DNA of 64,000 nt from Marinospirillum minutulum DSM 6287 (GTDB taxonomy: Bacteria > Pseudomonadota > Gammaproteobacteria > Pseudomonadales > Halomonadaceae), in the NCBI RefSeq assembly GCF_000422325.1, contig NZ_AULO01000014.1:47029-111028 (forward strand). The letters run 5' to 3'. The notes under the pieces are model-generated. The model did no database searches. It had not been told where the DNA came from and worked only from the letters and a program-made list of their open reading frames with translations. Below, in pieces: positions 40,116-53,609 of the stretch. Numbering within the stretch: position 1 is the stretch's first letter; each line of letters starts with the position of its first letter. Made by a program: the position numbers and the translations under genes.

Positions 40116-40528
40116 TACATCACCGTCCGTTTAACAAAAGTTGTCGGGATAGGAAGTTTAGCTGCTGCAAGTGCAAAGGCTTGACGCGCTAACTCTTCGC
40201 TTACACCTTCAACTTCATACAGAACCTTGCCAGGTTGGATTAGGGCTACCCAGTACTCTACGTTACCCTTACCTTTACCCATACGAACTTCCAACGGCTT
40301 ACCAGTGATCGGCTTGTCTGGAAAAACTCGGATCCAAATCTTACCACCACGTTTGATATGACGTGTCATAGTACGACGCGCTGCTTCAATTTGACGTGCG
40401 GTTAGACGGCCACGGTCAGTAGCTTTCAGACCGAATTCACCAAAGCTGACCTTGTTTCCGCGAAGAGCCAGGCCGCGGTTACGACCCTTATGCATCTTGC
40501 GGAATTTTGTACGCTTAGGCTGTAACAT
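40115..40528 (-). CDS. rplP: 50S ribosomal protein L16
   Basis: 137-aa protein near the peptidyl-transferase centre ([19 protein letters not shown]). The site hydroxylated in E. coli (Arg81 region, VRMGKGKGN) is conserved. Confidence 0.98.
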   Translation of the reverse strand: MLQPKRTKFRKMHKGRNRGLALRGNKVSFGEFGLKATDRGRLTARQIEAARRTMTRHIKRGGKIWIRVFPDKPITGKPLEVRMGKGKGNVEYWVALIQPGKVLYEVEGVSEELARQAFALAAAKLPIPTTFVKRTVM

Positions 40529-40539
40529 CGACTATCCCC

Positions 40540-41247
40540 TTACTTGGAACCTTTTTTCTTAGGAGCATGCTGTGGCTGCTGAGCTTGCTTAGCAGCATTG
40601 GCACGAACCTCTTCGATCCCGCCCAGGATCTCACCTTTGAAGATCCACACTTTGACACCGATGATGCCATAGGTGGTGTGAGCTTCAGCAGTGGCGTAGT
40701 CGATATCAGCACGTAGGGTGTGTAGTGGAACACGACCTTCGCGATACCATTCAGAGCGGGCAATCTCAGCACCACCTAGACGACCGCCAACCTGAATCTT
40801 GATGCCTTTACCACCGAGACGCATCGCATTTTGAACCGAACGCTTCATAGCACGACGGAACATAACACGGCGTTCAAGCTGACCAGCAACGCTTTGAGCA
40901 ACTAGCGCAGCATCTAGCTCGGGCTTACGGACTTCTTCGATATTGATGTGCACAGGCACACCCATCATGTCGGAAACGTCTTTGCGTAGGCGCTCAACAT
41001 CTTCACCTTTCTTACCAATTACAATGCCTGGACGGGCAGTGTGAATAGTAATGCGGGCGTTGTTTGCTGGACGCTCAATTTGAATACGGCTTACTGCAGC
41101 TTGCTTAAGACGCTCTTCTAAGAAGCTACGTACTTTTAAGTCGTTATTCAATTTATCGGCATAAGCGGAACCTTCAGCATACCAAGTAGAAGTATGCTCT
41201 TTAACGATTCCCAAGCGTATGCCGGTTGGATTTACTTTCTGACCCAT
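40540..41247 (-). CDS. rpsC: 30S ribosomal protein S3
   Basis: 235-aa head protein with a KH domain ([18 protein letters not shown]) and part of the mRNA entry helicase. A Gln/Lys-rich tail ([17 protein letters not shown]) ends the protein. Confidence 0.98.
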   Translation of the reverse strand: MGQKVNPTGIRLGIVKEHTSTWYAEGSAYADKLNNDLKVRSFLEERLKQAAVSRIQIERPANNARITIHTARPGIVIGKKGEDVERLRKDVSDMMGVPVHINIEEVRKPELDAALVAQSVAGQLERRVMFRRAMKRSVQNAMRLGGKGIKIQVGGRLGGAEIARSEWYREGRVPLHTLRADIDYATAEAHTTYGIIGVKVWIFKGEILGGIEEVRANAAKQAQQPQHAPKKKGSK

Positions 41248-41259
41248 AGGGTTAACTCC

Positions 41260-41592
41260 TTACCGGTCTGCAACCTTGACAGTGATATGGCAAGTGCGCT
41301 TGAGAATGCGATCGGCACGACCTTTAGCGCGTGGTTTAATACGCTTCATGGTTGTACCTTCATCCACCATAATAGTGGAAACACGCAGTTCGTCTATATC
41401 AGCACCTTCGTTATGCTCAGCATTCGCAATTGCAGATTCTAAAACCTTCTTAACTAGTACCGCACCCTTTTTGGGGCTGAAGGCTAGTAGATTAAGTGCA
41501 TCAGCAACTTTCTTGCCACGTACCTGATCAGCAACCAAGCGGGCTTTCTGTGCGGACAGACGTGCACCACGCATTTTAGCGGCGACTTCCAT
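41260..41592 (-). CDS. rplV: 50S ribosomal protein L22
   Basis: 110-aa exit-tunnel protein. Two ATG codons are adjacent; I chose the second ([12 protein letters not shown]) because AGGAGG lies 5 bp upstream, while the first would be only 2 bp away. The hairpin region ending [11 protein letters not shown] is conserved. Confidence 0.96.
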   Translation of the reverse strand: MEVAAKMRGARLSAQKARLVADQVRGKKVADALNLLAFSPKKGAVLVKKVLESAIANAEHNEGADIDELRVSTIMVDEGTTMKRIKPRAKGRADRILKRTCHITVKVADR

Positions 41593-41605
41593 CATAACCT
41601 CCTGA

Positions 41606-41881
41606 TTAGCGCTTGGCTTTCTTGTCAGCTACATGACCGCGATATGTACGGGTTGCAGCAAATTCACCCAGCTTGTGACCGACCATCTCTTCAGTGATGA
41701 ATACCGGTACATGCTGGCGTCCATTGTGGACAGCGATTGTAAGGCCGATCATATCTGGAATGATCATTGAACGACGAGACCAAGTTTTAATTGGCTTCTT
41801 GTCTTTACCTTCGACCGCAACTTCCACTTTTTTCAACAGATGAAGGTCAATAAATGGACCTTTCTTCAGTGAACGAGGCAC
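41606..41881 (-). CDS. rpsS: 30S ribosomal protein S19
   Basis: 91-aa head protein ([19 protein letters not shown]). 18 bp after rplB. Confidence 0.98.
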   Translation of the reverse strand: MPRSLKKGPFIDLHLLKKVEVAVEGKDKKPIKTWSRRSMIIPDMIGLTIAVHNGRQHVPVFITEEMVGHKLGEFAATRTYRGHVADKKAKR

Positions 41882-41899
41882 AGCGGATCCCCTTAAACG

Positions 41900-42724
41900 T
41901 TATTTCGCTTTACGACGACGAACAATTAGATTGTCTGTACGCTTGTTTTTGCGAGTTTTGTAACCCTTGGTTGGTACACCCCAAGGCGTAGTCGGATTCT
42001 TACCTTTGTTGCGGCCTTCACCACCACCATGCGGGTGATCGACGGGGTTCATCGCCATACCGCGAACGGTAGGACGAACACCACGCCAGCGGCTAGCACC
42101 AGCTTTACCTAGAACACGCAAGCTGTGCTCGCTGTTACCCACTTCACCTAGGGTGCCGCGGCAATCAACAAGAACTTTACGCGTCTCACCAGAACGTAGT
42201 CTGAGTGTGGCATAAGCGCCTTCACGGGCAACAAGCTGCACAGAAGCACCAGCAGAACGGGCAAGTTGTGCACCCTTACCTGGCTTTAGCTCTATACAGT
42301 GTAGGGTAGAACCCAACGGCATATTACGTAGCGGCAAGGTATTGCCTGCTTTGATAGGTGCATCAACACCTGACTGAATGCGATCACCAGCTGCTACGCC
42401 TTTAGGGGCAATAATGTAGCGGCGCTCACCATCCATGTACTTAATCAAAGCGATGTTTGCGGAACGGTTTGGATCATACTCCAAACGCTCTACAATACCT
42501 ACTACACCGTCTTTATTTCTTTTAAAATCTATAATGCGGTAATGCTGACGGTGACCACCACCAATATGGCGAGTAGTGATACGACCGTTATTGTTACGCC
42601 CACCCGATCTGCTTTGTGCTTCTAGCAGAGGTGCATAGGGCGCACCTTTATGCAGGTCTTTATTCACCACCTTAACTAGGTGGCGGCGACCGGCGGAAGT
42701 TGGTTTAGCTTTAACAATTGCCAT
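41900..42724 (-). CDS. rplB: 50S ribosomal protein L2
   Basis: 274-aa protein needed for peptidyl transfer and subunit association. The conserved [19 protein letters not shown] with the key histidine is present. 15 bp after rplW. Confidence 0.98.
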   Translation of the reverse strand: MAIVKAKPTSAGRRHLVKVVNKDLHKGAPYAPLLEAQSRSGGRNNNGRITTRHIGGGHRQHYRIIDFKRNKDGVVGIVERLEYDPNRSANIALIKYMDGERRYIIAPKGVAAGDRIQSGVDAPIKAGNTLPLRNMPLGSTLHCIELKPGKGAQLARSAGASVQLVAREGAYATLRLRSGETRKVLVDCRGTLGEVGNSEHSLRVLGKAGASRWRGVRPTVRGMAMNPVDHPHGGGEGRNKGKNPTTPWGVPTKGYKTRKNKRTDNLIVRRRKAK

Positions 42725-42739
42725 GATTAACCCCTTGCC

Positions 42740-43036
42740 TTATTCCGCGTCAGCGAAATCGATCGCTTGTCCTTCCACTAGGCTAACCATAGCCTTGCGG
42801 AAACCTTTGCGACGACCGAGACCGTGAAGAGTGCGTCGGGTTTTGCTTTTAGTATTAATAACACTAACTGCATTTACCTTAACATCAAACAGTTGCTCGA
42901 CAGCTTTTTTAATTTCAAGCTTAGTCGCATCTGAGGCTACTTTGAATACATACTGATTTTTTTCATCAGCTAGTAAAGTAGCTTTTTCGGTCATGTGTGG
43001 ACCGAGTAGCACTTTAAATATGCGCTCCTGGTTCAT
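42740..43036 (-). CDS. rplW: 50S ribosomal protein L23
   Basis: 98-aa exit-tunnel protein, the other docking site for trigger factor and SRP ([19 protein letters not shown]). Start overlaps the rplD stop by 4 bp. Confidence 0.98.
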   Translation of the reverse strand: MNQERIFKVLLGPHMTEKATLLADEKNQYVFKVASDATKLEIKKAVEQLFDVKVNAVSVINTKSKTRRTLHGLGRRKGFRKAMVSLVEGQAIDFADAE

Positions 43037-43638
43037 CCCAATTTCTCCTCGAATTGACGTAGAGCTGAAACAGTCATCAGCACGTTTTCGTAGGCGATCA
43101 GGCTTACAGGATCTACGGCACTAGCTTCAATAACTTCAACGTGTGGCAGGTTGCGAGCAGCCAAATACAAGTTGGTATTAAGTTCAGAAGTAACAATTAG
43201 CACTTTGCTTAGCTTCATTTCTTCAAGCTTTGCAGCAAGTAGCTTTGTCTTAGGCGCTTCAACTGTAAACTCTTCAACAGCGATTAAACGATCCTGACGA
43301 GCCAATTCAGAAAGAATAGAACGCATCGCCGAGCGATACATTTTTTTGTTTACTTTCTGCGAGTGGTCTTGAGGACGAGCAGCAAAGGTTACACCACCTT
43401 TACGCCAAATCGGAGAAGTTGCAGTACCAGCACGGGCACGACCAGTACCCTTCTGACGCCATGGCTTTTTACCACCGCCAGCAACTTCTGCGCGTGTTTT
43501 TTGAGCACGAGTACCTTGACGCGCACCAGACATGTAAGCAACAACTACCTGGTGAACAAGGGCTTCGTTAAATTCTTTACCAAAGGTCGCATCGGATACT
43601 TCAACAGTACCCTGAGCTCCGGCTAGATTCAGGTTCAT
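43033..43638 (-). CDS. rplD: 50S ribosomal protein L4
   Basis: 201-aa exit-tunnel protein; in E. coli it also represses the S10 operon. The extended tunnel loop ([20 protein letters not shown]) is intact. Confidence 0.98.
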   Translation of the reverse strand: MNLNLAGAQGTVEVSDATFGKEFNEALVHQVVVAYMSGARQGTRAQKTRAEVAGGGKKPWRQKGTGRARAGTATSPIWRKGGVTFAARPQDHSQKVNKKMYRSAMRSILSELARQDRLIAVEEFTVEAPKTKLLAAKLEEMKLSKVLIVTSELNTNLYLAARNLPHVEVIEASAVDPVSLIAYENVLMTVSALRQFEEKLG

Positions 43639-43652
43639 GTGTCTTTATCCTC

Positions 43653-44294
43653 TTAGCTGCGAGCCTTGACCGCTTGGCGTACAAGAACATCACCACCAGT
43701 AGATCCAGGCACAGCGCCTTTAACTAATAGTAGGTTACGATCTGTATCGACCCGAACGATTTCTAGGGATTGCACAGTTACACGCTCTGCACCCATGTGA
43801 CCAGCCATCTTCTTGCCTTTAAATACACGGCCAGGAGTTTGGTTTTGACCTATGGAACCAGGTGCACGGTGAGAGAGAGAGTTACCATGAGTTGCATCTT
43901 GCATAGCAAAGTTCCAACGCTTAACGCCGCCTTGAAAACCTTTACCTTTAGATGTACCGATCACGTCAATTAACTGACCAGCCTCAAATAGACTAACGGT
44001 TAAATCAGATCCTACAGCAGGAGCTTCTTCACCATCAGCAAGACGATATTCACGAACGATGCGTCCAGCCTCAACGTTAGCTTTGGCAAAATGCCCAGCT
44101 TGCGCCTTGGTTAGGTGCTTCGCTTTACGCGAACCAGCAGTAACCTGTACTGCAGAATAACCATCCACCTCTGGTGAACGTATCTGAGTAACACGGTTAG
44201 GAGTGACTTCAATAACGGTGACAGGGATTGATGCACCGTCTTCGGTGAAAATACGGGTCATACCGCTTTTCTTTCCGATTAAAGCAAGAGTCAT
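43653..44294 (-). CDS. rplC: 50S ribosomal protein L3
   Basis: 213 aa from the ATG at 44294 ([16 protein letters not shown]), which has GGAG 7 bp upstream. The frame to 44327 adds 11 residues without family support. The methylated-Gln region [20 protein letters not shown] is conserved. The 118-bp gap to rpsJ is longer than in E. coli; nothing else is seen in it. Confidence 0.97.
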   Translation of the reverse strand: MTLALIGKKSGMTRIFTEDGASIPVTVIEVTPNRVTQIRSPEVDGYSAVQVTAGSRKAKHLTKAQAGHFAKANVEAGRIVREYRLADGEEAPAVGSDLTVSLFEAGQLIDVIGTSKGKGFQGGVKRWNFAMQDATHGNSLSHRAPGSIGQNQTPGRVFKGKKMAGHMGAERVTVQSLEIVRVDTDRNLLLVKGAVPGSTGGDVLVRQAVKARS

Positions 44295-44412
44295 TGTATG
44301 TCTCCTATCAGTGTACGGGGCTATCACCCGCTATGGCTGCCTTTTCCAGGGCATTCCACTATCTAAATTGTACTGCGTCTCGCGACGCTAACCACTTTAC
44401 TACTTAAACAAA

Positions 44413-44724
44413 TTAACCAAGGCTAATTTGCACATCAACGCCTGCGGCCAGCTCAAGCTTCATTAACGCATCAACTGTTTTTTCAGTTGGCTCAACGATA
44501 TCGAGCACACGCTTATGAGTACGAACTTCATACTGGTCACGAGCATCCTTGTTTACGTGCGGTGATACTAGCACTGTAAATTTTTCATTGCGAGTCGGTA
44601 ATGGAATCGGACCCTTCACCTGTGCACCAGTGCGCTTTGCTGTTTCAACAATTTCAAGCGCAGACTGATCAATCAGGCGATGATCAAACGATTTCAACCG
44701 AATGCGGATTTTCTGGTCTTGCAT
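44413..44724 (-). CDS. rpsJ: 30S ribosomal protein S10
   Basis: 103-aa head protein, also the NusE transcription factor that pairs with NusB and NusG in antitermination ([19 protein letters not shown]). First gene of the S10 operon, directly after a near-consensus promoter. Confidence 0.98.
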   Translation of the reverse strand: MQDQKIRIRLKSFDHRLIDQSALEIVETAKRTGAQVKGPIPLPTRNEKFTVLVSPHVNKDARDQYEVRTHKRVLDIVEPTEKTVDALMKLELAAGVDVQISLG

Positions 44725-44792
44725 TATCCAATGCTCCGATACGGGCTACATGGGTACAGACACTTAACACCTGCACCTAAAAAAGGAGCAGC

Positions 44793-44822
44793 ATTATAGT
44801 GCCGTGATTTCTTGTGTGTCAA
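44793..44822 (-). promoter_or_regulatory. S10 operon sigma70 promoter
   Basis: Minus strand: perfect -35 TTGACA (44817-44822), 18-bp spacer, perfect -10 TATAAT (44793-44798). It lies about 60 bp upstream of rpsJ and just downstream of the tuf terminator. Confidence 0.9.
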
Positions 44823-44847
44823 ACTTTTATTAAAAAAGATTAGCAAC

Positions 44848-44877
44848 AAAGAGGGCCTCCTTAAGGAAGCCCTCTTA
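44848..44877 (-). terminator. Terminator after tuf
   Basis: A stem of 11-12 bp (AAGAGGGCTTCC / GGAGGCCCTCTT, one G-U pair) with a TTAA loop is followed by TTGTTGC; the tail is only moderately T-rich. Confidence 0.75.
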
Positions 44878-44901
44878 TTATTGGACTAGCGAATAACTAA
44901 A

Positions 44902-46101
44902 TTAAGCAATAATTTTAGCTACAACACCAGCACCAACAGTACGACCACCTTCACGAATAGCGAAGCGTAAACCTTCGTCCATTGCGATAGGTGCAATCAA
45001 AGTAACAACTAGCTTAACGTTGTCACCAGGCATAACCATTTCTACGCCTTCTGGCAATTCACAAGAACCAGTTACGTCAGTTGTACGGAAGTAGAACTGA
45101 GGACGGTAGCCTTTGAAGAAAGGTGTATGACGACCACCTTCATCTTTAGACAGAACGTAAACTTCTGCTTCGAATACAGTGTGAGGGTTGATAGAACCAG
45201 GCTTAGCTAGCACTTGACCACGCTGTACATCGTCACGCTTAGTACCACGTAGTAGTGCACCAATGTTCTCACCTGCGCGACCTTCATCTAGCAGCTTACG
45301 GAACATCTCAACACCAGTACAAGTGGTCTTAACTGTATCTACGATACCAACGATTTCAATTTCTTCACCAGTACGTACAATACCGCGCTCTACACGACCA
45401 GTTACAACAGTACCACGACCAGAGATAGAGAAAACGTCTTCGATAGGCATTAGGAATGGCTTATCGATCGCGCGCTCAGGCTCAGGGATGTAGCTATCTA
45501 GTGCTTCAACTAGCTTAGTTACAGCAGTAGTACCCATTTCGTTGTCATCTTTACCTTCTAGCGCCATCAGTGCAGAACCAATAACGATAGGGGTATCGTC
45601 GCCAGGGAACTCATAGGTAGATAGAAGATCACGGATCTCCATTTCTACTAATTCTAGTAGCTCTTCATCATCAACCATGTCCGCTTTGTTCATGAACACA
45701 ACGATGTAAGGAACACCAACCTGACGAGAAAGTAGAATGTGCTCACGCGTCTGAGGCATAGGACCATCAGCAGCTGAACAAACTAGAATAGCACCATCCA
45801 TCTGCGCAGCACCGGTGATCATGTTTTTAACATAGTCAGCGTGTCCTGGGCAGTCTACGTGCGCGTAGTGACGCGTAGGTGACTCATATTCAACGTGAGA
45901 AGTTGAAATGGTGATACCACGCTCTTTTTCTTCAGGAGCGTTGTCGATTTGGTCGTAACCACGGGTTGCACCGCCGCCACCATAAACTTCAGCACATACG
46001 CGAGTAAGTGCAGCTGTTAGGGTTGTTTTACCATGGTCAACGTGACCAATGGTGCCTACGTTTAGGTGCGGTTTACTACGTTCAAATTTTTCTTTAGCCA
46101 C
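44902..46101 (-). CDS. tuf: Elongation factor Tu
   Basis: GTPase that delivers aminoacyl-tRNA to the ribosome, 399 aa. G1 motif GHVDHGKT is at 19-26, followed by DCPGH and NKAD. The protein is a few residues longer than the E. coli version (394), from small loop differences ([13 protein letters not shown]). It lies in the str operon (tufA position), 36 bp after fusA. The second tuf normally found near tRNA-Thr is absent in this window. Confidence 0.98.
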   Translation of the reverse strand: MAKEKFERSKPHLNVGTIGHVDHGKTTLTAALTRVCAEVYGGGGATRGYDQIDNAPEEKERGITISTSHVEYESPTRHYAHVDCPGHADYVKNMITGAAQMDGAILVCSAADGPMPQTREHILLSRQVGVPYIVVFMNKADMVDDEELLELVEMEIRDLLSTYEFPGDDTPIVIGSALMALEGKDDNEMGTTAVTKLVEALDSYIPEPERAIDKPFLMPIEDVFSISGRGTVVTGRVERGIVRTGEEIEIVGIVDTVKTTCTGVEMFRKLLDEGRAGENIGALLRGTKRDDVQRGQVLAKPGSINPHTVFEAEVYVLSKDEGGRHTPFFKGYRPQFYFRTTDVTGSCELPEGVEMVMPGDNVKLVVTLIAPIAMDEGLRFAIREGGRTVGAGVVAKIIA

Positions 46102-46137
46102 AACGATAACCTCTTCAGTTAACGGCAGATTATAAAT

Positions 46138-48243
46138 TTACTTCTGGTTTATGACGGCTTCAACAATGCTAGCCGGCGCCTCTGAGTACTTAGCAAACTC
46201 CATGGAGTAGCTAGCACGGCCCTGGGTTGCGGAACGCAAGTCTGTTGCGTAGCCAAACATTTCACCCAGTGGAACTTCCGCACGAATGACCTTACCTGCT
46301 GGTATGTCTTCCATGCCCTGTACGAGACCACGACGGCGGTTCAAGTCGCCCATGACGTCGCCCATGTACTCTTCAGGTGTAACCACTTCAACCTTCATCA
46401 TAGGCTCAAGCAGCATTGCACCTGCTTTCTTAGCACCTTCTTTAATTGCCAAAGAGCCGGCAATTTTGAAGGCCATTTCGTTAGAGTCGACGTCGTGGTA
46501 GGAACCATCAAACAAGGTTACCTTAACGTCGATCATTGGGTAGCCAGCAAGAACACCATTCTGCAGCTGCTCAAAGCAACCTTTGTCTACTGCAGGCACG
46601 TATTCACGTGGCACAACACCACCAACGATTTCGTTAACGAACTCATAGCTTTTTTCACCGTCTTCACCCTTGTCGGTGAGCGGTTCAATTTTAAGCCATA
46701 CGTGACCGTACTGACCACGACCACCGGATTGACGCACAAACTTACCTTCTTGCTCAACACTCTTACGAATAGTTTCGCGATAGGCAACCTGTGGCTTACC
46801 AATGTTAGCTTCCACTTTGAATTCACGACGCATACGGTCAACGATAATATCTAAGTGCAACTCACCCATACCAGAGATGATTGTTTGTCCAGATTCTTCA
46901 TCTGTCTTAACACGGAAAGATGGATCTTCTTGAGCTAGCTTACCTAGCGCAACACCCATTTTTTCCTGATCAACTTTAGATTTAGGCTCTACTGCAACAG
47001 AAATTACTGGATCAGGGAACTCCATGCGCTCTAACACAATTTTGTTATCAGAATCACAAAGGGTATCACCGGTAGTAACATCTTTAAGACCGATACAGGC
47101 AGCAATGTCACCTGCACGAACTTCTTTTATTTCAACGCGGTCGTTTGCTTGCATTTGAACTATACGTCCAACACGCTCACGCTTTTCTTTTACCGAATTG
47201 AATACACCCGAACCACTTTCTAACACACCCGAGTAAACACGGATGTAAGTCAGTGTTCCTACAAAGGGGTCAGTTGCAATTTTAAATGCTAGTGCGGAGA
47301 AAGGCGCAGTATCATCAACTAAACGCACTTCCATTTCACCATTTTCAAGCTCACCCTCGATAGGACGAACTTCGTTAGGTGCGGGCAGGTAATCAACAAC
47401 AGCATCAAGAACAGCAGGAACACCTTTGTTCTTAAATGCAGTACCACAAAGTGCTAGTACAATTTCGTTATTGATAACACGCTGACGTAGACCAGCTTTA
47501 ATTTCTTCTACAGTCAACTCACCTTCTTCAAGGTATTTATTCATTAGCTCTTCGTTGGCTTCTGCTGCTGCTTCAACCATTTCTTCACGAAGTGCTTCTG
47601 CTTCTTCAACTAGCTCAGCAGGAATATCTGCATATTCATGAGTTAAACCCATGTCTGCTTCGTTCCAGTAGATAGCTTGCATTTTAACTAGATCAACAAC
47701 ACCCTTGAAGTCTTCTTCAGAACCTATAGGAAGCTGAATGGCAATAGGGTTAGCTGCTAGACGCGTTTTAATTTGACCTAAAACACGCTCAAAATTTGCA
47801 CCTGAACGGTCCATCTTGTTAACAAAAACGATACGTGGAACTTCGTACTTGTTAGCCTGACGCCATACAGTTTCAGACTGAGGTTCAACACCAGATGAAC
47901 CACAGAAAACAACAACAGCACCATCCAGTACACGAAGCGAGCGCTCAACTTCAATAGTGAAGTCAACGTGTCCTGGTGTATCAATGATGTTAATGCGATG
48001 CTCATCAAACTGCTGATTCATACCTTTCCAGAAGGCAGTTACAGCAGCAGAAGTGATAGTAATACCACGCTCTTGCTCCTGTTCCATCCAGTCAGTTGTC
48101 GATGCACCATCATGGGTTTCACCCATCTTATGGTTAACACCAGTGTAGTAAAGCACACGCTCTGTTGTGGTAGTTTTACCAGCATCAACGTGCGCACATA
48201 CACCTATGTTACGGTAGTATTTAATCGGAGTTTTACGTGCCAC
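46138..48243 (-). CDS. fusA: Elongation factor G
   Basis: 701-aa translocase GTPase that moves tRNA and mRNA after peptide transfer. The G1 motif [10 protein letters not shown] is at 17-26, with DTPGHVDF and NKMDRSGA. Domain IV has [15 protein letters not shown]. It lies 12 bp after rpsG in the str operon. Confidence 0.98.
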   Translation of the reverse strand: MARKTPIKYYRNIGVCAHVDAGKTTTTERVLYYTGVNHKMGETHDGASTTDWMEQEQERGITITSAAVTAFWKGMNQQFDEHRINIIDTPGHVDFTIEVERSLRVLDGAVVVFCGSSGVEPQSETVWRQANKYEVPRIVFVNKMDRSGANFERVLGQIKTRLAANPIAIQLPIGSEEDFKGVVDLVKMQAIYWNEADMGLTHEYADIPAELVEEAEALREEMVEAAAEANEELMNKYLEEGELTVEEIKAGLRQRVINNEIVLALCGTAFKNKGVPAVLDAVVDYLPAPNEVRPIEGELENGEMEVRLVDDTAPFSALAFKIATDPFVGTLTYIRVYSGVLESGSGVFNSVKEKRERVGRIVQMQANDRVEIKEVRAGDIAACIGLKDVTTGDTLCDSDNKIVLERMEFPDPVISVAVEPKSKVDQEKMGVALGKLAQEDPSFRVKTDEESGQTIISGMGELHLDIIVDRMRREFKVEANIGKPQVAYRETIRKSVEQEGKFVRQSGGRGQYGHVWLKIEPLTDKGEDGEKSYEFVNEIVGGVVPREYVPAVDKGCFEQLQNGVLAGYPMIDVKVTLFDGSYHDVDSNEMAFKIAGSLAIKEGAKKAGAMLLEPMMKVEVVTPEEYMGDVMGDLNRRRGLVQGMEDIPAGKVIRAEVPLGEMFGYATDLRSATQGRASYSMEFAKYSEAPASIVEAVINQK

Positions 48244-48255
48244 TTGAGGCCTCCC

Positions 48256-48747
<492 letters not shown>

Positions 48748-48819
48748 TCAGGTAACCCCAGGACATGCATTAAGCGTGAACGGCCTGGCCTTACTCTTAT
48801 CAGACGGTATTAAATAAAA

Positions 48820-49191
48820 TTACTTAGGACGCTTGGCGCCATATTTAGAACGACCCTGCTTACGACCCTGAACACCAGAGGTATCCAATGCGCCGCGTAC
48901 GGTGTGATAACGCACACCAGGTAAGTCTTTTACACGACCACCACGAATTAGCACAACCGAGTGCTCTTGAAGGTTGTGACCTTCACCACCAATGTATGAA
49001 GAAACTTCAAAACCATTAGTTAAGCGCACACGGCATACCTTACGTAGTGCCGAGTTAGGTTTTTTAGGTGTAGTCGTGTAAACACGAGTACATACGCCAC
49101 GTCTTTGCGGGCAAGCTTGAAGCGCAGGAACATCGCTTTTAGCTACTCGGCGTTTGCGTGGCTTGCGAACCAACTGATTAATTGTTGCCAT
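48820..49191 (-). CDS. rpsL: 30S ribosomal protein S12
   Basis: 123 aa from the ATG at 49191 ([15 protein letters not shown]); the frame to 49206 adds five extra residues. GGAG is about 9 bp upstream. The streptomycin-site residues are wild type ([11 protein letters not shown] and [13 protein letters not shown]). It heads the str operon. Confidence 0.97.
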   Translation of the reverse strand: MATINQLVRKPRKRRVAKSDVPALQACPQRRGVCTRVYTTTPKKPNSALRKVCRVRLTNGFEVSSYIGGEGHNLQEHSVVLIRGGRVKDLPGVRYHTVRGALDTSGVQGRKQGRSKYGAKRPK

Positions 49192-49297
49192 GCAAGCAAT
49201 CTCCAATGTCTGTTTCGGTACTTATGTACGTCAACAAGGCAGATTTCTGATAATACAAAATGGATAGACGCACCTATCCCCTCATTTGAGGAAGCGC

Positions 49298-49327
49298 ATT
49301 CTACGTTTATAAAGCATAAAAGGTCAA
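49298..49327 (-). promoter_or_regulatory. Probable str operon promoter
   Basis: Minus strand: -35 TTGACC (49322-49327), 18-bp spacer, -10 TAGAAT (49298-49303), about 105 bp upstream of rpsL. The -35 shares its first bases with the end of the hairpin that follows rpoC. Confidence 0.65.
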
Positions 49328-49360
49328 GAGGAGTAGGATTATTCAACCCTATTCCTCTTG
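49325..49360 (-). terminator. Hairpin and probable terminator after rpoC
   Basis: A 13-bp stem with one mismatch (CAAGAGGAATAGG / CCTACTCCTCTTG) and a 10-nt loop is followed by ACCTTTTATG on the minus strand, a modest T tract; termination may be partial. Confidence 0.7.
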
Positions 49361-49369
49361 TTTTATTGC

Positions 49370-52300
49370 TTAGTCTTCGTCTTGATCTAGCGCAGAAAGT
49401 TCACTAGTCAAAGCTGCTTCCACTTCACTTGCGCTTGGGCCACCAAGGTTCATTTGCTGATCTTCACGGTGACGCTTGCGTTGTGCATGATAAGTCAGAC
49501 CAGTACCTGCAGGTATTAATCGACCCACCACCACGTTTTCTTTCAAACCACGTAAAAAGTCACGCTTACCATTTACGGCTGCTTCAGTTAGTACACGCGT
49601 TGTCTCTTGGAAGGAGGCCGCTGAAATAAAGGATTCAGTTGCCAAAGAAGCCTTTGTAATACCAAGCAGTAGGCGCTCAAATTTAGCTGGGAACTTCTTA
49701 GCCTTCATGAGCGCTTCGTTTTCTTCTAGCACTTTAAAGTATTCAACCTGCTCACCAACCAAGAAGCTAGAATCACCCACTTCCTGAATTTCTACTTTAC
49801 GTAGCATTTGGCGAACAATGACTTCAATGTGCTTATCGTTAATTACAACACCCTGTAGACGATAAACATCTTGTACTTCAGTGGTGATGTATTTAGCTAA
49901 CTCACTAACACCTAGCAGACGCAAAATATCGTGTGGGCTAGAAGGACCATCAGAAACTATCTCGCCTCGCTCAACGTTTTCACCTTCGAATACGTTGATT
50001 TTACGCCACTTGGGTATTAACGCTTCATAAGGATCGTCACCATTAGCTGGCGTTATAACAATACGCTGCTTGCCTTTGGTTTCTTTACCCATTGAAATGG
50101 TACCGCTAATTTCAGCCATAATGGATGGCTCTTTAGGGCGACGCGCTTCAAATAGGTCCGCAACTCTTGGTAGACCACCCGTAATGTCACGGTTACCACT
50201 GCTTTCTTGTGGAATACGTGCAATTACCTGACCAACGCCTACCTCTACACCGTCATCAATAGTAACAACGGCTTTACCTGGCAGTATGTACTGAACCGCT
50301 GTTTGACTACCAGGTAGCGTTACTTCTTTGCCCTGCGCATCAAGCAGCAACATCATTGGGCGCTTATCTTTACCAGCCGCAGGACGATGCTGTGTTTCAA
50401 TAATTTCTATTGAAGAAAGACCGGTTAGCTCATCGATATTACGGTTAATAGTAATGCCATCTTCCATATCAATAAACTGCACACGACCCGCTACTTCAGC
50501 AACGATAGGATGGGTATGCGCATCCCACTTAGCAACCAACTGTCCAGCTTCAACTGCTTCGTCATTGGTTACGCTAACTTCAGCACCGTAGGGTAACTTA
50601 TAGTACTCACGCTCACGACCTTTAACATCGGCAATAGCAAGTGCACCTGAACGAGACACCGCAATAAGTTTGCCATCTTCACGCGTTACAAACTTCATGT
50701 TGTGGAAGCGAACTTTACCACCATGCTTAACCTGTACGCTGTCAACTGCTGATGCACGAGATGCCGCACCACCAATGTGGAAGGTACGCATGGTAAGCTG
50801 TGTACCTGGCTCACCGATGGACTGAGCAGCAATAACACCCACTGCTTCACCCACGTTAACCTGGTGACCACGGGCAAGATCGCGTCCATAACACATAGAG
50901 CACACACCAAAACGTGTGTCACAGGTAATAGCCGAGCGCACAACAATTTCATCTACGCCTAGTGAATCTAAGCGCTCACACCACTTTTCATCGAGTAGTG
51001 TGCCTTTGTCTATAACCACATCACCTGTTACAGCATTTAAAACGTCACGTGCTACCACACGACCTAGTACACGCTGTGAAAGAGGAACAATAATGTCACC
51101 ACCTTCAATAACCGGGTGCATTACTAAGCCTTCTTCAGTACCACAATCTAGCTCAGTCACTACCAAGTCTTGTGCTACGTCTACTAAACGGCGGGTTAAG
51201 TAACCTGAGTTAGCTGTTTTTAGTGCCGTATCTGCCAAACCTTTACGTGCACCGTGAGTCGAAATAAAGTACTGAAGTACGTTAAGACCTTCACGGAAGT
51301 TTGCAACAATGGGCGTTTCTATAATAGAACCATCAGGCTTAGCCATAAGGCCACGCATACCAGCCAACTGACGTATCTGAGCAGCAGAACCACGCGCACC
51401 TGAGTCAGCCATGATAAATACGCTATTAAATGAATCTTGCTCAGACTCATTGCCATCTTTGTCTACAACGGTTTCTTTTGAAATACCCACCATCATCGCC
51501 TTGGCAACCTTGTCGTTAGCCTTAGACCAGATATCTATTACCTTGTTGTATTTCTCACCTTGTGTAACAAGACCCGAAGCAAACTGCTGTTCAATTTGTT
51601 TAACTTCAGCTTCTGAGTCAGCAATAATGGCCGATTTTTCTTCAGGGATAACAAAATCGTTAACACCAATAGAACAACCAGACCAGGTAGCGTATTGGAA
51701 ACCTGTATACATCAGCTGGTCGGCAAAAATCACCGTATCTTTCAAGCCAACACGACGATAAGCTTCGTTAATTAAACGAGAAATCGCTTTTTTGTTTAAT
51801 GCCTTGTTAGCAAGCTCAAAAGGCAAGCCTGATGGCATAATGCGTGATAACAAAGCACGACCAACGGTGGTTTCTACTAGACTGGTGCGAGTAACTGCAT
51901 CACCTTCTATTTCTTTATCAGTTTCAGTTACACGAACCTTAACACGGGCATGAAGTGCAGCACTTTCGGTCGCGTAAGCACGCTCAGCTTCTTCAATGCT
52001 GCTGAACACCATTCCTTCACCCTTGGCACCAATCTTTTCACGAGTCATGTAATAAAGACCCAGAACAACGTCCTGTGAAGGAACAATAATTGGCTCACCA
52101 TTAGAGGGTGATAATACGTTGTTAGTTGAAAGCATTAAGGCACGTGCTTCTAACTGAGCTTCTAACGTTAGCGGTACGTGCACAGCCATTTGGTCACCAT
52201 CAAAGTCAGCGTTATAAGCCGCACAAACTAAGGGGTGTAACTGAATGGCCTTACCTTCAATCAACACAGGCTCAAATGCCTGAATACCAAGACGGTGAAG

Positions 52301-53584
52301 TGTAGGTGCACGGTTAAGCATAACTGGGTGCTGGCGAATTACTTCGGCAAGAATATCCCAAACCTCAGGCAGCTCACGCTCAACCATTTTCTTAGCCGCT
52401 TTAATGGTTGTTGCAAGGCCACGTGCTTCTAGCTTGGCAAAAATAAATGGCTTGAATAGCTCTAGTGCCATTTTTTTAGGTAGACCACACTGGTGCAAAC
52501 GCAAGGTAGGTCCAACCACGATGACCGAACGACCTGAGTAGTCAACACGCTTACCTAGCAAGTTCTGACGGAAACGACCCTGCTTACCTTTAATCATATC
52601 GGCAAGTGATTTTAATGGGCGTTTGTTGCTGCCAGTAATAGCTCGTCCACGACGACCGTTATCTAACAGAGCATCAACTGCTTCCTGAAGCATACGCTTT
52701 TCGTTGCGTACAATAATATCAGGTGCATTTAGCTCTAGAAGGCGCTTTAAACGGTTGTTACGGTTAATTACACGACGGTAAAGGTCGTTTAAGTCTGAAG
52801 TTGCAAAACGACCACCATCCAAGGGAACTAATGGGCGCAAATCGGGTGGAAGTACAGGAAGCACTTCTAACACCATCCAGCCTGGCTGGTTATTTGAATC
52901 ACGGAAAGCTTCTAGAATTTTTAGACGCTTAGTGATTTTTTTCATCTTGGTTTCAGATGAAGTTTGTGGAATTTCTTCACGAATCTGTTCAATTTCATCG
53001 TGCAGATCAATATCTTTTAGAAGCTCCTGTACCGCTTCAGCACCCATGCGGGCATCAAAGTCATCACCAAACTCTTCTAGGGCATCAAAGTATTGTTCGT
53101 CATTTAGTAGCTGACCTTTTTCTAACGTGGTCATGCCTGGGTCAATAACAACAAAACTTTCAAAATAAAGTACTCGCTCAATATCACGCAGGGTCATGTC
53201 AAGCATTAGGCCAATACGTGATGGCAAAGACTTTAAAAACCAAATGTGCGCAACAGGAGAAGCGAGTTCGATATGCGCCATGCGCTCACGACGCACTTTC
53301 GCTTGAGTAACTTCAACACCACACTTTTCGCAGATAATACCGCGGTGCTTCATGCGCTTATATTTACCGCATAAGCATTCGTAGTCTTTGGTGGGGCCAA
53401 AGATTTTTGCACAGAATAAACCATCACGCTCAGGTTTGAACGTACGATAGTTGATGGTTTCTGGCTTTTTAACTTCACCAAAAGACCAAGAGCGAATCAG
53501 GTCTGGAGAAGCCAGAGAAATTTTTAATGATTCAAATTCGTCAGGTTGACCCTGATTGCGTAACACATTAACCAGATCTTTCAT
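49370..53584 (-). CDS. rpoC: RNA polymerase beta-prime subunit
   Basis: 1404-aa catalytic subunit. The active-site Mg motif NADFDGDQM is present, with zinc site [18 protein letters not shown] near the start, the bridge-helix region, and a second zinc cluster [11 protein letters not shown]. It follows rpoB after a 109-bp gap with three hairpins. Length matches the gammaproteobacterial norm; no insertion is seen. Confidence 0.98.
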   Translation of the reverse strand: MKDLVNVLRNQGQPDEFESLKISLASPDLIRSWSFGEVKKPETINYRTFKPERDGLFCAKIFGPTKDYECLCGKYKRMKHRGIICEKCGVEVTQAKVRRERMAHIELASPVAHIWFLKSLPSRIGLMLDMTLRDIERVLYFESFVVIDPGMTTLEKGQLLNDEQYFDALEEFGDDFDARMGAEAVQELLKDIDLHDEIEQIREEIPQTSSETKMKKITKRLKILEAFRDSNNQPGWMVLEVLPVLPPDLRPLVPLDGGRFATSDLNDLYRRVINRNNRLKRLLELNAPDIIVRNEKRMLQEAVDALLDNGRRGRAITGSNKRPLKSLADMIKGKQGRFRQNLLGKRVDYSGRSVIVVGPTLRLHQCGLPKKMALELFKPFIFAKLEARGLATTIKAAKKMVERELPEVWDILAEVIRQHPVMLNRAPTLHRLGIQAFEPVLIEGKAIQLHPLVCAAYNADFDGDQMAVHVPLTLEAQLEARALMLSTNNVLSPSNGEPIIVPSQDVVLGLYYMTREKIGAKGEGMVFSSIEEAERAYATESAALHARVKVRVTETDKEIEGDAVTRTSLVETTVGRALLSRIMPSGLPFELANKALNKKAISRLINEAYRRVGLKDTVIFADQLMYTGFQYATWSGCSIGVNDFVIPEEKSAIIADSEAEVKQIEQQFASGLVTQGEKYNKVIDIWSKANDKVAKAMMVGISKETVVDKDGNESEQDSFNSVFIMADSGARGSAAQIRQLAGMRGLMAKPDGSIIETPIVANFREGLNVLQYFISTHGARKGLADTALKTANSGYLTRRLVDVAQDLVVTELDCGTEEGLVMHPVIEGGDIIVPLSQRVLGRVVARDVLNAVTGDVVIDKGTLLDEKWCERLDSLGVDEIVVRSAITCDTRFGVCSMCYGRDLARGHQVNVGEAVGVIAAQSIGEPGTQLTMRTFHIGGAASRASAVDSVQVKHGGKVRFHNMKFVTREDGKLIAVSRSGALAIADVKGREREYYKLPYGAEVSVTNDEAVEAGQLVAKWDAHTHPIVAEVAGRVQFIDMEDGITINRNIDELTGLSSIEIIETQHRPAAGKDKRPMMLLLDAQGKEVTLPGSQTAVQYILPGKAVVTIDDGVEVGVGQVIARIPQESSGNRDITGGLPRVADLFEARRPKEPSIMAEISGTISMGKETKGKQRIVITPANGDDPYEALIPKWRKINVFEGENVERGEIVSDGPSSPHDILRLLGVSELAKYITTEVQDVYRLQGVVINDKHIEVIVRQMLRKVEIQEVGDSSFLVGEQVEYFKVLEENEALMKAKKFPAKFERLLLGITKASLATESFISAASFQETTRVLTEAAVNGKRDFLRGLKENVVVGRLIPAGTGLTYHAQRKRHREDQQMNLGGPSASEVEAALTSELSALDQDED

Positions 53585-53609
53585 CAGCCGCAGCTCCCGT
53601 TGGAGTGGC

